Assembly: GCA_903893565.1 (NCBI GenBank)
Contig: CAITMU010000070.1
Coordinates: 1-64,000 of the forward strand
Reading direction: 5' to 3'
Source: an uncultured beta proteobacterium
GTDB taxonomy: Bacteria; Pseudomonadota; Gammaproteobacteria; Burkholderiales; SG8-41
Length of the DNA: 64,000 nt
Position numbers and translations under genes: made by a program. Under the pieces are notes generated by a model. It did not search any database. It was not told where the DNA came from and saw nothing but the letters and a program-made list of their open reading frames with translations. Below, in pieces: positions 54,901 through 62,892 of the stretch; position 1 is the stretch's first letter; every line of letters starts with the position of its first letter.

Positions 54901-55280
54901 TCATTTGCAAATGTTAAATCCTCATTGCGTTTAAAGCAATCGAAATAATTGAGGAACCCACGAACTGCAAACTGATTACACGAGGTATGACACGATTTTC
55001 AATTTACAGGCTCTTCAACGCTCCCGGTTTGGCTCCCGGTACCGGGCCACTAAATGGTTCAAGCCCTGCACCTGGCTTCAAATTTCGGCTGTTTAAATGA
55101 CTCGGTTGAGTGCAAAATCTACGAAAGCGCTGGGAAAATTGTAATTTACAATTTTTGGTCTGTTACACGAAATATTAGACGTTTTGCAATATAGGACATA
55201 AGTATTTGATTTGCAATTGTTTTTAACGAGCCTGGCTTTCTGTTAATCCATCCTTTGCTTGAACTCCGGATGCAGCAGAT
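54901..55280. other. intergenic region with palindromes
   Basis: About 380 bp without a gene. It contains the 12-bp palindrome CCCGGTACCGGG near 55036-55047 and the 21-bp AT-rich palindrome at 55135-55155. No promoter was assigned with confidence. Confidence 0.5.
55135..55155. promoter_or_regulatory. 21-bp perfect palindrome
   Basis: AAAATTGTAA-T-TTACAATTTT, a perfect ten-base inverted repeat around one base. The form suits a dimeric transcription-factor operator. It lies about 270 bp upstream of mntA and 125 bp past the end of the gene at 55281. Confidence 0.45.
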
Positions 55281-55652
55281 TCATAACTTGATCGTTGCCA
55301 AAATCATCGCCACAAAGGTACTGGTCCATTTGTACTGGCTCACTATACCAGTTAAATTTGAACCAGTGATCACCGACTCAACCAAGTTCAAGTTGTTGTT
55401 CCTTAGCCATGCATGTACACGCAGCTTTGCGGGCCCGATCTGAACGCCTTGATTTGCTAGCTGCTGAAAAAAAATGGCAAACAAATCGAACTTGCGCTGC
55501 AGGGGTGTCGCAGCAAAATGCAAGCTTTTGAACAGCATGGCTTCTAGCAAGCTGATGTATTTAGCCAGTGCTCTGTGCGCTGTATTGGCAGGCTTGGGAA
55601 ACGCCTTTTGTAGCGCTTCGTAGACTTTTTGATCGACGGTAATTTTGATCAT
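55281..55652 (-). CDS. hypothetical protein
   Basis: 123 aa from the ATG at 55652, which has GGAG six bases upstream; a start four codons earlier is less likely. Not recognised. The N terminus KITVDQKVYEALQKAFPKP looks like a small DNA-binding or partner domain, followed by a helical region (HRALAKYISLLEAMLFKSL) and a basic segment. It is divergent from the zeta-like kinase at 55783. It could be a regulator of that pair, but nothing in the sequence proves it. Confidence 0.5.
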   Translation of the reverse strand: MIKITVDQKVYEALQKAFPKPANTAHRALAKYISLLEAMLFKSLHFAATPLQRKFDLFAIFFQQLANQGVQIGPAKLRVHAWLRNNNLNLVESVITGSNLTGIVSQYKWTSTFVAMILATIKL

Positions 55653-55705
55653 CTGCCACTCCATGTAGTCAGGACTTAAAAATCCTGGAATTCACACGTA
55701 TTTAG

Positions 55706-55727
55706 CTAGAATATACAGATTATCTAG
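55706..55727. promoter_or_regulatory. CTAGA/TCTAG inverted repeat before the zeta-like gene
   Basis: CTAGAATA and TATCTAG arms (one-base difference in length) in the divergent region upstream of the zeta-like kinase gene. A plausible autoregulatory operator; weak evidence. Confidence 0.3.
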
Positions 55728-55782
55728 AAAAATGAAAAAGTCACACGCTTATAGTAATTAATCAATTAAGTCATAAGCTCAT

Positions 55783-56361
55783 ATGCCCAGATCTTCCGGT
55801 TGGCAAGTGGCCCTGCAGAGCATAAAATCACTAAAACACAGGCTAAATTTGAAAAAAATCATCATCATTGCAGGTCCCAACGGCGATGGCAAAACCACTT
55901 TTGCCCGTAACTTTTTGCCTGCTGAAGCCCAAACGCTGCGTTTCATCAACGCAGACCTGATCGCTGCGGGCTTGGCTCCATTCAATCCAGAGTCTGCATC
56001 CCTCAAGGCTGGCCGCCTAATGCTGGAAGAAATTGACGAATGCGTTGATGCCGGACACAGCTTTGCGTTTGAAACCACGCTTTCAGGTTTGGCCTATTTG
56101 AAAAAGATAGCCTTGTGGCAGGCTCACGGCTACCAAGTTAAGCTTTGGTTCTTGTCACTGCCAAATGAAGACATTGCTGTATCAAGAGTCGCACGCCGAG
56201 CTTTACAAGGTGGTCACAACATTCCTGAAGACGTTATTCGCCGATGCTTCAAGGCAGGCTTAGCTAACTTCCATGAGCGTTACAGCAAGGTAGTTGACTC
56301 ATGGGCGCTTTATGACAGTTCTGGCATGCACCCTAAGCTCATTGACTGGAGTAACAAATGA
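55783..56361 (+). CDS. zeta-toxin-like P-loop kinase
   Basis: 192 aa as drawn; a TTG at 55849 would give the more typical beginning LKKIIIIAGPNG. Walker A is GPNGDGKTT (31-39). It also has RFINADLIAAGLAPFNPES and FETTLSGLAYLKKI (the substrate-loop region of zeta/PezT-like kinases) and RRALQGGHNIPEDVIRRCF with basic residues for the gamma-phosphate. Zeta toxins phosphorylate UDP-N-acetylglucosamine and block peptidoglycan synthesis, but chromosomal relatives of this length are mostly uncharacterised. It overlaps a 66-aa gene by ATGA, the partner being downstream rather than upstream as for epsilon. Confidence 0.8.
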   Translation: MPRSSGWQVALQSIKSLKHRLNLKKIIIIAGPNGDGKTTFARNFLPAEAQTLRFINADLIAAGLAPFNPESASLKAGRLMLEEIDECVDAGHSFAFETTLSGLAYLKKIALWQAHGYQVKLWFLSLPNEDIAVSRVARRALQGGHNIPEDVIRRCFKAGLANFHERYSKVVDSWALYDSSGMHPKLIDWSNK

Positions 56362-56558
56362 ACACCAAAGACATTCGCACCTCCACTGATCCAGATTTGG
56401 CAGGCTCATATGCCGCAATGGAACGTGCCGCTCGTTCAGCAAAAGATCTAGCCATCAAAACTAACACGGGTATCGTTGTTGCAGTTGACGGCAAGAACGT
56501 TGAATTGACAGCCGCTGATTTGATCAAGTTGCGTGATCAAGAAGAGCATCAGTCATAG
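56358..56558 (+). CDS. small partner protein of the zeta-like kinase
   Basis: 66 aa, starting inside the kinase stop (ATGA), so translation is coupled. The sequence is soluble: an N-terminal polar part, a helix AAMERAARSAKDLAI and a C-terminal segment VELTAADLIKLRDQEE. I recognise no family. Position and size suit an antitoxin or inhibitor for the kinase; this is inference from context. Confidence 0.65.
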   Translation: MNTKDIRTSTDPDLAGSYAAMERAARSAKDLAIKTNTGIVVAVDGKNVELTAADLIKLRDQEEHQS

Positions 56559-56596
56559 CGTTAAGTAAATCACTCTGATGCAGAAAGAGTCCTGCC

Positions 56597-57205
56597 GTGG
56601 ATGACTTTCAAAAAATAGCCACAGCTCTACTCGAGATAAATCAAACTCTTAAATCTCAGTCAAATGAAATTTTAGAACTTCGCAATCAAGTTCAAAATTT
56701 AATTCAAGCTAAAACGCCATCATCCAATTGCGCTGTTATCGAACCAGACTGCGGCTACGAATGGATGTGGGCACGAATTCAACTTGATGCCGACACATGG
56801 TCACGAATCAAATCCGGAGAGCGCGTCACACTCAAGGGCAAAGGATCGATTCCTCTTGAAACCAAGACGCCCAATCCAAATGATGAAAACTTCTACTGGG
56901 ACTACTGGGAATTCAACGGTCGAATTAACAAGCCAATGAAACTTTCGATGGAAAACCCGGATGACCATTTTGATGATCCTGATGACCTAATCGCATACGA
57001 AGGTCACATTGATCCGTCATTCATTATCAGCGTGCGGAAAAAACTCCACCTAGATCAGCGCGAGTCGGCAGAAATATTCGGCGGCGGCGTCAATGCGTTC
57101 TCTCGATACGAAAATGGCAAAACGCAGCCGCCATTAGCGCTTGTGAAACTGCTAAAAGTATTGGATAAGCATCCTGATATGTTGGAAGAAATCAAGGTAG
57201 CCTAG
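56597..57205 (+). CDS. MqsA-like HTH regulator with unusual N-terminal domain
   Basis: 202 aa. The C-terminal part (about 134-200) is an Xre-type HTH closely matching MqsA antitoxins: SVRKKLHLDQRESAEIFGGG, NAFSRYENGKTQPPLALVKL and LKVLDKHPDML. The N-terminal part is not the zinc-binding MqsA domain. It has a short coiled-coil-like stretch (about 5-38, ATALLEINQTLKSQSNEILE) and then a tryptophan- and acid-rich domain (EWMWARIQLD ... YWDYWEFNGR). No mqsR-like toxin is adjacent. It is probably a DNA-binding regulator, perhaps an orphan antitoxin. The ATG follows the 66-aa gene by 38 bp. Confidence 0.72.
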   Translation: MDDFQKIATALLEINQTLKSQSNEILELRNQVQNLIQAKTPSSNCAVIEPDCGYEWMWARIQLDADTWSRIKSGERVTLKGKGSIPLETKTPNPNDENFYWDYWEFNGRINKPMKLSMENPDDHFDDPDDLIAYEGHIDPSFIISVRKKLHLDQRESAEIFGGGVNAFSRYENGKTQPPLALVKLLKVLDKHPDMLEEIKVA

Positions 57206-57249
57206 TCCATAATGCTCACGCACTTATTTGCATTTCGTGGACTTACTGT

Positions 57250-57410
57250 AACATCTGTGCGTAAACCAGATTACTTGGACAGCCAATCCAGAATTACTTG
57301 GACAGTAAAACGCCGCTGGAATGGTGCCCAAGTACTCCCGGAACACTGTCCAAGTGTTACTGTAACGGTGTCCAAGTGTTTCTGGAATCGTGTTCGAGTG
57401 TTAGCCGGCG
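57250..57410. mobile_element. IS21-type end with multiple transposase-binding repeats
   Basis: Two direct copies of CCAGA(A)TTACTTGGACA at 57267-57283 and 57289-57305 are followed by inverted copies at 57345-57361 (TGTCCAAGTGTTACTG), 57370-57386 (TGTCCAAGTGTTTCTGG) and a degenerate one near 57391. Repeated ACTTGGACA/TGTCCAAGT blocks next to each other are typical of IS21-family ends. There are no istA or istB genes here, so this is a solo or fused end pair left by the element. Confidence 0.5.
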
Positions 57411-57718
57411 GTTTTTTTCAGGTTAGATGGCCGTTGAAATCAGCGTAAATATGGTGGCAGATTTAAATTTTTCTCAAAAGTCTACCGAGACTATAAATTT
57501 ATTCCGTTTTTTATTCGAACCTGAGTCGACGTGCTATTGGGCTCAGTATTTTCCAATAGGGGTATGAGACTAAGCGATGGAAATTTTAGGTTTTTGGGCT
57601 CGTTAAATCTTAAATTTCGTTGGACTCCGAATAATGGATTATGCAATAAGAATGAATGACTTAAAATTTAATAATTTACTTTAAAGAAATACCAAAAGAT
57701 ATTGATTATTAATTACAT

Positions 57719-59074
57719 TTAATCCAACTTACGCTCCAATTTCTGAGCATAAATAAGCACGACCACTCCAATGGTCAACACCCCCATACCGACTAATGCA
57801 TGGATTTTGTTATAAATTAGGCTTGAGTAAAGCAAGTATCCACAATTAAGAACAAAAATTGCCGGCAATACTGGATAAAACGGCACTCGAAAAGGACGAG
57901 GCTGGTTAGGGTGACGAAAGCGAAGCACGAACAATGAAAGGCCCACCAACAAGAAAAATCCCCAGAAAACGGGCATGGAATACTCAATCAAACCATTAAA
58001 GCCAGCCTTATTGATTGTGCCTAAGCCCACTAAAACCAAAGCAATAGCCCCCTGCACCCACATTGCGTTTCGAGGAGAGCCGCTATTTTCATCCCATTGA
58101 CCAATAAATCTAAAAATCTTCCAATCCTGGCCCAAGGCATAGTTAGATCGGGCACCGACGATAATCGAGCCGTTTAGCGAAGTTAAAGCCGATATGGCAA
58201 TCATAATTGAAATCACTTTTTCGCCAAATGGCCCCCATACCTGTTTTAATAAATCTGCGGCCACGGCATCTGATCCCACCATCGCTGAAAGTCCCAAGCC
58301 CTTCAAAAATGCCATCGCCACTAACACGTAAAGCACTATCACAATGCTAATAGCGATCAATAAGGCCCAAGCCATATTGCGTTCGCCCCTCACTTCAGCA
58401 GAAATATAGGCCGCATCATTCCACCCCCCGTAAGTGAAGAGAACGAACAGCATCGCTGTGCCAATCCCGGCACCGGCATACCATGGGGCGACCGTCGGCG
58501 GCGATACAGCTGTTGATATGACCGGCCCGTCGGATAGAAAAAAACCGGCCACAATAATCAAAATCAAACCACCGACCTCCAGAACCGTGAAAACATTCTG
58601 CGTCCATTTGCCTTCCTCGATGCCTTGATAATTCACCCAAGAGAGCAACAACACGATGAAACTCGCCCAAATTGCAGAAGAGTATTCGCCCAAATAAATC
58701 ACTCGAGACAAATAATCCCCAAACAAATAGGCGAACACTGCAATGGAGCCCGCCACAATCACCGTCATGCGAGCCCAGCCATAGAGAAAGGATAAGGATC
58801 GGCCAAAAGCACATTGTAAAAAATGATACTCCCCACCCGCTGAGGGAAAGGCTGTGGCTAATTCAGCATAACAAAGTGCCCCAACAATAGAAATCAAGCC
58901 ACCAGCCACCCATACCGCCAGAATCGCATGAGAATCTCCCATGGCGCCCGCAACAATGGCAGGAGTCCCAAAAATCCCCGCCCCCACAATCAACCCGACA
59001 ATCATCATGCAGGCGTCAAAAATGGAAAGTGAAGCCGTGGGCTGGGAAGACGGCGATTCTTTGTCTAGATTCAT
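57719..59074 (-). CDS. APC-family amino acid permease
   Basis: 451-aa inner-membrane transporter with about 12 predicted helices. The first helix segment has IVGLIVGAGIFGTPAIVAG, the unwound GAGIFG motif of APC transporters; AFPSAGGEYHFLQCAFG follows in helix 3. It imports amino acids or related amines by proton or sodium symport or exchange; the substrate is not predictable. A small hairpin, AGCACG-AAAAG-CGTGCT, occurs just upstream (59095-59111). Apparently monocistronic. Confidence 0.88.
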   Translation of the reverse strand: MNLDKESPSSQPTASLSIFDACMMIVGLIVGAGIFGTPAIVAGAMGDSHAILAVWVAGGLISIVGALCYAELATAFPSAGGEYHFLQCAFGRSLSFLYGWARMTVIVAGSIAVFAYLFGDYLSRVIYLGEYSSAIWASFIVLLLSWVNYQGIEEGKWTQNVFTVLEVGGLILIIVAGFFLSDGPVISTAVSPPTVAPWYAGAGIGTAMLFVLFTYGGWNDAAYISAEVRGERNMAWALLIAISIVIVLYVLVAMAFLKGLGLSAMVGSDAVAADLLKQVWGPFGEKVISIMIAISALTSLNGSIIVGARSNYALGQDWKIFRFIGQWDENSGSPRNAMWVQGAIALVLVGLGTINKAGFNGLIEYSMPVFWGFFLLVGLSLFVLRFRHPNQPRPFRVPFYPVLPAIFVLNCGYLLYSSLIYNKIHALVGMGVLTIGVVVLIYAQKLERKLD

Positions 59075-59639
59075 AAGGAACTCTCAAGCCACAAAGCACG
59101 AAAAGCGTGCTCATCAGCGATAGGTTAAAAGCGCTAGTTTACACCTCTTGCGATAGCACCGTTCCTATAGACGTATCCAAAGCCACCCATAGCTGACTAA
59201 ATATCAGCATGGGACGTCTTGGAAATTCACGCCAGCCGAACAGTTGTGCTGACGATTAGCGTCACGGGGTTTCACCGAGAATGGCCGGATAGCACCCAAT
59301 GGCCGCGTTGCCGGGGCCAGAGGTGCGGGCATTCCTTTTGAGACGCCCGACCGACCATGCGCTACATGCGCTGCTTTCAGGGTCGTTCTGATCTTCCCCC
59401 AGTATGACCACAGATGCTATTTGAAAAAGATTGTATCGACTTATCGCCAAGAAAAAAGGCTAACCCATAAAACAGATGGCTCGATCGCACTGATGCCAAA
59501 GGGCGATTGAAAATAACCAAGCTAGTGAGAAAAAGTAAGAAAGGTCGTCACTTTCTTATCATTCATTATTCATTGTAAAAAGGACCAATTCACTTCACCT
59601 AAAAAAAAACATGAATAAAGCGAACATTGCCACAGAAAA
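59075..59639. other. intergenic region without recognised gene
   Basis: 565 bp. It contains a hairpin at 59095-59111 (6-bp stem) close to the permease start. The segment 59220-59350 is distinctly more GC-rich than the surroundings and may be a scrap of foreign DNA; on the minus strand it reads GPGNAAIGCYPAILGETP before a stop at 59262, which I cannot assign. No other feature seen. Confidence 0.5.
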
Positions 59640-60311
59640 TTACACTAGGACTTTTGACTCGAGGGGCTGTAATTCTTTTCGAAATAAAATGAATAAAAGG
59701 CAAGCATCCCTACGAAATTGCAACACAGTAAAACTCGTCACTACAGCATGCCTTGCCAGCACTGTCAGCATCTGAAAATATAGGTCTGAAAAATTCTTAA
59801 TGTCTTCTTTGGTCGCCAAAAACTTTTCTGATTGAGCCAAGAACAAAAGCTTTTTAATGCGTTGCTCGTAATCCATATGCATTTGTCTAAAATAAATTTG
59901 ACTCAAGGCATTTTTACTTCTCGGTAGCACTTTAAGAAGATTACAAAATATCTCGGGTTGCTCCGCTATCCAAGCCACCGTTTCGTGAAACATTCTCTCT
60001 ATCACATCGATAGGATGAGCGTTCGCTTCAAGCAACGCGTCAAAGGAATGATTCATTGTGGATTGAATTTTTCTTAAAGCAGCTAGCACAATAGCTTCTT
60101 TATTAAAAAAATAATTCACATTTGTATTCGTATTCGTATTAGCAAAATACATTTTTCGCTTAAACACCACGGGTTTAAATTGAGCAGGATCCCTTACATC
60201 TGCCCATTCAAAAATCGATTGATACAGATTTTTAGATATTCGGGACGTCACAGAATTAGCCGATTTAATCGACGCGGTATCCAATGTTCTTTCTTGATCT
60301 ATTACAGGCAT
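59640..60311 (-). CDS. TetR/AcrR-like transcriptional regulator
   Basis: 223 aa. The segment VNYFFNKEAIVLAALRKI (about 65-82) matches the recognition-helix end of TetR proteins (xYYHFxSKEALxxA), and the rest is all-helical as in TetR ligand domains. The upstream half of the HTH is poorly conserved, and just before it comes NTNTNTNV, encoded by a hexamer repeat (ATTCGT on the plus strand, about 60121-60138), suggesting slippage has altered the DNA-binding domain. Upstream lie four 12-bp repeats that each carry AAAGGA. Target genes unknown; the permease or the tct operon are neighbours. Confidence 0.55.
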   Translation of the reverse strand: MPVIDQERTLDTASIKSANSVTSRISKNLYQSIFEWADVRDPAQFKPVVFKRKMYFANTNTNTNVNYFFNKEAIVLAALRKIQSTMNHSFDALLEANAHPIDVIERMFHETVAWIAEQPEIFCNLLKVLPRSKNALSQIYFRQMHMDYEQRIKKLLFLAQSEKFLATKEDIKNFSDLYFQMLTVLARHAVVTSFTVLQFRRDACLLFILFRKELQPLESKVLV

Positions 60312-60313
60312 AT

Positions 60314-60361
60314 TGAATCCTTTACTGAATCCTTTACTGAATCCTTTATTGAATCCTTTAT
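60314..60361 (-). repeat. four 12-bp tandem repeats, each with a Shine-Dalgarno
   Basis: Plus strand GAATCCTTTAYT four times in a row. Read on the coding (minus) strand each unit gives RATAAAGGATTC-type sequence with AAAGGA, so four Shine-Dalgarno-like sites stand 12 bases apart. The nearest lies six bases before the ATG of the TetR-like gene at 60311. Copy number could vary by slippage. Confidence 0.85.
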
Positions 60362-60373
60362 TCTTAAAAATTC

Positions 60374-60408
60374 AAAAAAAAGGGGGGGAACCTGACTTAC
60401 CCCCCCCC
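60374..60408 (-). terminator. intrinsic terminator upstream of the tetR-like gene
   Basis: On the minus strand a run of nine G, an 11-base loop, seven C, then eight T (plus strand A8 at 60374-60381, G7 at 60382-60388, C9 at 60400-60408). Seven G-C pairs followed by U8 is a textbook Rho-independent terminator for leftward transcription, probably ending tctCBA read-through before the regulator gene. Confidence 0.75.
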
Positions 60409-60852
60409 AACACACAAGTAACCAATCCTTTGACTTCTGATCCCACAACCGCGAGACTAAAAACGAATACAAAAAAACTTACATTGATGTTGCCACTTTC
60501 TTGACCCCAACTTTAAAAGTACTAACTTTTGCAGGGGCCCTTTTGAGCTTGGAAGAAAATTTTTACACGCTTAAGGAACATGCTAACAACGCAAGGGGAT
60601 GATTGCTGACAATTTCTGAAAAGTAAGACCCGTAGGTCTCTCGAGGCAAAGACAATCAGTTCATCTAGGCAAGGATTCAAGTCAGCGGCCTTGGTCTTAG
60701 CCAGCACTAGACTCTTGTATTTTCTAAGGCTAGAAAAACGACAAAGGGGGAGAAGAAAATAAAGACATGACAGAGGCTCTGCCCTGCCAAGGAAGAACTG
60801 AACCGGAAGGGATGTGGGCTATAAAATCTTTATAAAAATGACGATTACAACA

Positions 60853-60876
60853 CCCCAAGCAAAAAAAACCTTGGGG
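60853..60876 (-). repeat. hairpin directly after tctA
   Basis: CCCCAAG (60853-60859) and CTTGGGG (60870-60876) with an A-rich ten-base loop, immediately past the tctA stop. No T run follows on the minus strand, so it may protect the 3' end or cause weak termination. Confidence 0.5.
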
Positions 60877-62400
60877 CTAATCGATCGATTCATCCAATCC
60901 AACTTTAACTCGCCAATCTTTTTTCCGAGTCAAAAGAGGTTTTAAACTAAAGAGTAACAACACAATACCCACTCCGATCATCGTGAGCGATATGGGTCGC
61001 TCAAAAAAAATCGCATAACTACCTGCACTCATAGCCAATGATTGACGCAGTGATAATTCCAACATAGGGGCTAACACGAGCCCCAAAGCCACCGGTGCCA
61101 AGTCGTAGCCAAACTTACGCAGCACAAAGGCAATGCCCCCCATCGAGAGCATGATCCAGACATCCACCACAGAATTGCTGACCGAATAACAACCCAAAAT
61201 ACAAAAAGCCAAGATACAAGGATAAAGATAGCTATAAGGAATGCGTAACAAGCGTACGAATAATCCAACCAGTGGTAAATTTAATATGAGTAACATCACA
61301 TTACCGACATACATACTGGCCACAAAACCCCAAAATAAATCGGGTCGCTCTGCGATCAGCATAGGTCCTGGTGTTATGCCATGCACCATGATAGCCGCTA
61401 ACATCACAGCCGTCACAGGACTCGTCGGAATACCCAGAGCCATCATTGGAATAAAGGCCCCTGTGGCCGCTGCATTGTTCGCAGACTCCGGCCCCGCTAC
61501 GCCTGCAATGGCGCCATGACCAAAACGCTCAGGCGTTTTGGAAATCCGTCGTTCAATACCGTATGAAATAAAGGATGAAATAATATGGGCTGAGCCAGGA
61601 ATAATGCCAATAAAAAATCCCAACAAGCTGCCTCTGCCAATCGCGCCGTAAGAATCTTTGAAATCTTGTGTGGTCGGCATGAGTTCCCGCAAAGTAGGAT
61701 TTTTGGGTAAAGGGGGTAATTCTTGACTAGCCGTCATCAATATTTCCGAAATACCAAATAAACCCACCGCCACAGGCACAATACCCACCCCATCGGACAA
61801 CTCCACCACATCGAATCCAAATCGGGTATACCCGCTCATTGCATCAATACCAATCATCCCCAGCACCAAGCCCAAACCGGCCATCGCCAAGGTTTTAGGC
61901 ATGGAGCCTCCGGTCATATAGGCCAGCATCAATAAACCTAACATCAGTAACGCACTATATTCCGGCGGACCAAACTTCAAGGCAAACGAAGCCAGTGTCG
62001 GGGCCAAGAACATTAATCCGAGCACCCCCAGAGTACCCGCAACAAAAGAGCCTATGGCGGCAATAGCCAGCGCCGGCCCAGCTCGCCCCTGTTGCGTCAT
62101 GGCAAATCCATCTATACAGGTCATTACTGAGGCCGCCTCTCCAGGCATCCGGATTAAGATCGAAGTGGTGGATCCCCCGTACATCGCTCCGTAATACACC
62201 CCGGCCAGCAATACGATGGCAATGATCGGATCTAAACCAAAGGTGGCTGGCAAGAGCATACTAATCCCGGCTAAAGGCCCTACACCCGGTAGCATCCCTA
62301 CCAAAGTTCCGATGAGGCATCCAACAAATGCATAGAAAAAAACATGCGGCTGCAACGCTACCGTAAAGCCCATCAATAGGTTATTAAAAGTTTCAATCAT
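60877..62400 (-). CDS. tctA: tripartite tricarboxylate transporter large membrane subunit
   Basis: 507-aa TctA-family protein with about 12 membrane helices. Conserved: GCLIGTLVGMLPGVGPLAGISMLLP (about 26-50, given here in part as GTLVGMLPGVGPLAG), YYGAMYGGSTTSILIRMPGE and the second-repeat GIIPGSAHIISSFISYG with its PGSA loop. It forms the substrate channel of the Na+-coupled TTT system with TctB and takes ligand from a periplasmic Bug/TctC protein. Its ATG shares one base with the tctB stop (TAATG). It is the only TctA in the window. Confidence 0.95.
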   Translation of the reverse strand: MIETFNNLLMGFTVALQPHVFFYAFVGCLIGTLVGMLPGVGPLAGISMLLPATFGLDPIIAIVLLAGVYYGAMYGGSTTSILIRMPGEAASVMTCIDGFAMTQQGRAGPALAIAAIGSFVAGTLGVLGLMFLAPTLASFALKFGPPEYSALLMLGLLMLAYMTGGSMPKTLAMAGLGLVLGMIGIDAMSGYTRFGFDVVELSDGVGIVPVAVGLFGISEILMTASQELPPLPKNPTLRELMPTTQDFKDSYGAIGRGSLLGFFIGIIPGSAHIISSFISYGIERRISKTPERFGHGAIAGVAGPESANNAAATGAFIPMMALGIPTSPVTAVMLAAIMVHGITPGPMLIAERPDLFWGFVASMYVGNVMLLILNLPLVGLFVRLLRIPYSYLYPCILAFCILGCYSVSNSVVDVWIMLSMGGIAFVLRKFGYDLAPVALGLVLAPMLELSLRQSLAMSAGSYAIFFERPISLTMIGVGIVLLLFSLKPLLTRKKDWRVKVGLDESID

Positions 62401-62879
62401 TAGAATCCCCAGGGACTGACCGGTAAGGGTACCCGCAAGAGGGTAGAAAAAAGATAAAAAGTTAATCCCGAAAAACCAACACTGACCAAAATCACATTCT
62501 TAATGGGCAAGCGCTCCATCGCACCTAAAAAGAAAATCAGTAAGGCCCCAATACTCAGACGATACCCCCAGCGCTCCAGGGCATAAGAGGCAACCCCACA
62601 CGCCACAATGATCGCAAGGGCGCGCCCCGATTCCGACCAGGCCATTTCATCAAGGGACACGGATTTAAAACCAAACCCCATCACAATCAATCCCATGGCT
62701 CCCATAAACAAGGCCAGTAACAAGGGCACGTAACCTGGCCCCGGTTCGGCCAAGCTGCCTAAGGGATAAGATTGGTTCATCCATATGATGTAGCCGGCAA
62801 TGAGCACCAGTAACGCACCGGACACCGTATCACTACGACACCAGAATCGGCTTTTTGAAGGCACTTGAATCTCTTTCAT
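62400..62879 (-). CDS. tctB: tripartite tricarboxylate transporter small membrane subunit
   Basis: 159 aa from the ATG at 62879, which stands nine bases after AGGGA; an ATG at 62888 would touch that Shine-Dalgarno. Four likely membrane helices: SGALLVLIAGYIIWM, VPLLLALFMGAMGLIVMG, ALAIIVACGVASYAL and LSIGALLIFFLGAM with a last helix near ILVSVGFSGLTFYLF. Typical TctB size and topology. It lies between tctC and tctA in the usual operon order. Confidence 0.9.
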   Translation of the reverse strand: MKEIQVPSKSRFWCRSDTVSGALLVLIAGYIIWMNQSYPLGSLAEPGPGYVPLLLALFMGAMGLIVMGFGFKSVSLDEMAWSESGRALAIIVACGVASYALERWGYRLSIGALLIFFLGAMERLPIKNVILVSVGFSGLTFYLFSTLLRVPLPVSPWGF

Positions 62880-62892
62880 CCAATCCATTCCC

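Larger units (their letters stand above)
60312..60876. other. intergenic region between tetR-like gene and tctA
   Basis: 565 bp: the tandem 12-bp repeats next to the regulator start (60314-60361), a strong leftward intrinsic terminator (60374-60408), a near-palindrome around 60510 (ACTTTAAAAGT), and a hairpin directly after tctA (60853-60876). No gene recognised. Confidence 0.6.

Noticed and set aside
57212..57448. 78-codon open frame over the IS21-like repeats
   Set aside because: The frame is created by the repeated ACTTGGACA/TGTCCAAGT blocks and has no protein-like features.
60522..60707. 61-codon open frame between the regulator and tctA
   Set aside because: No ribosome site, no similarity, and typical length for chance.
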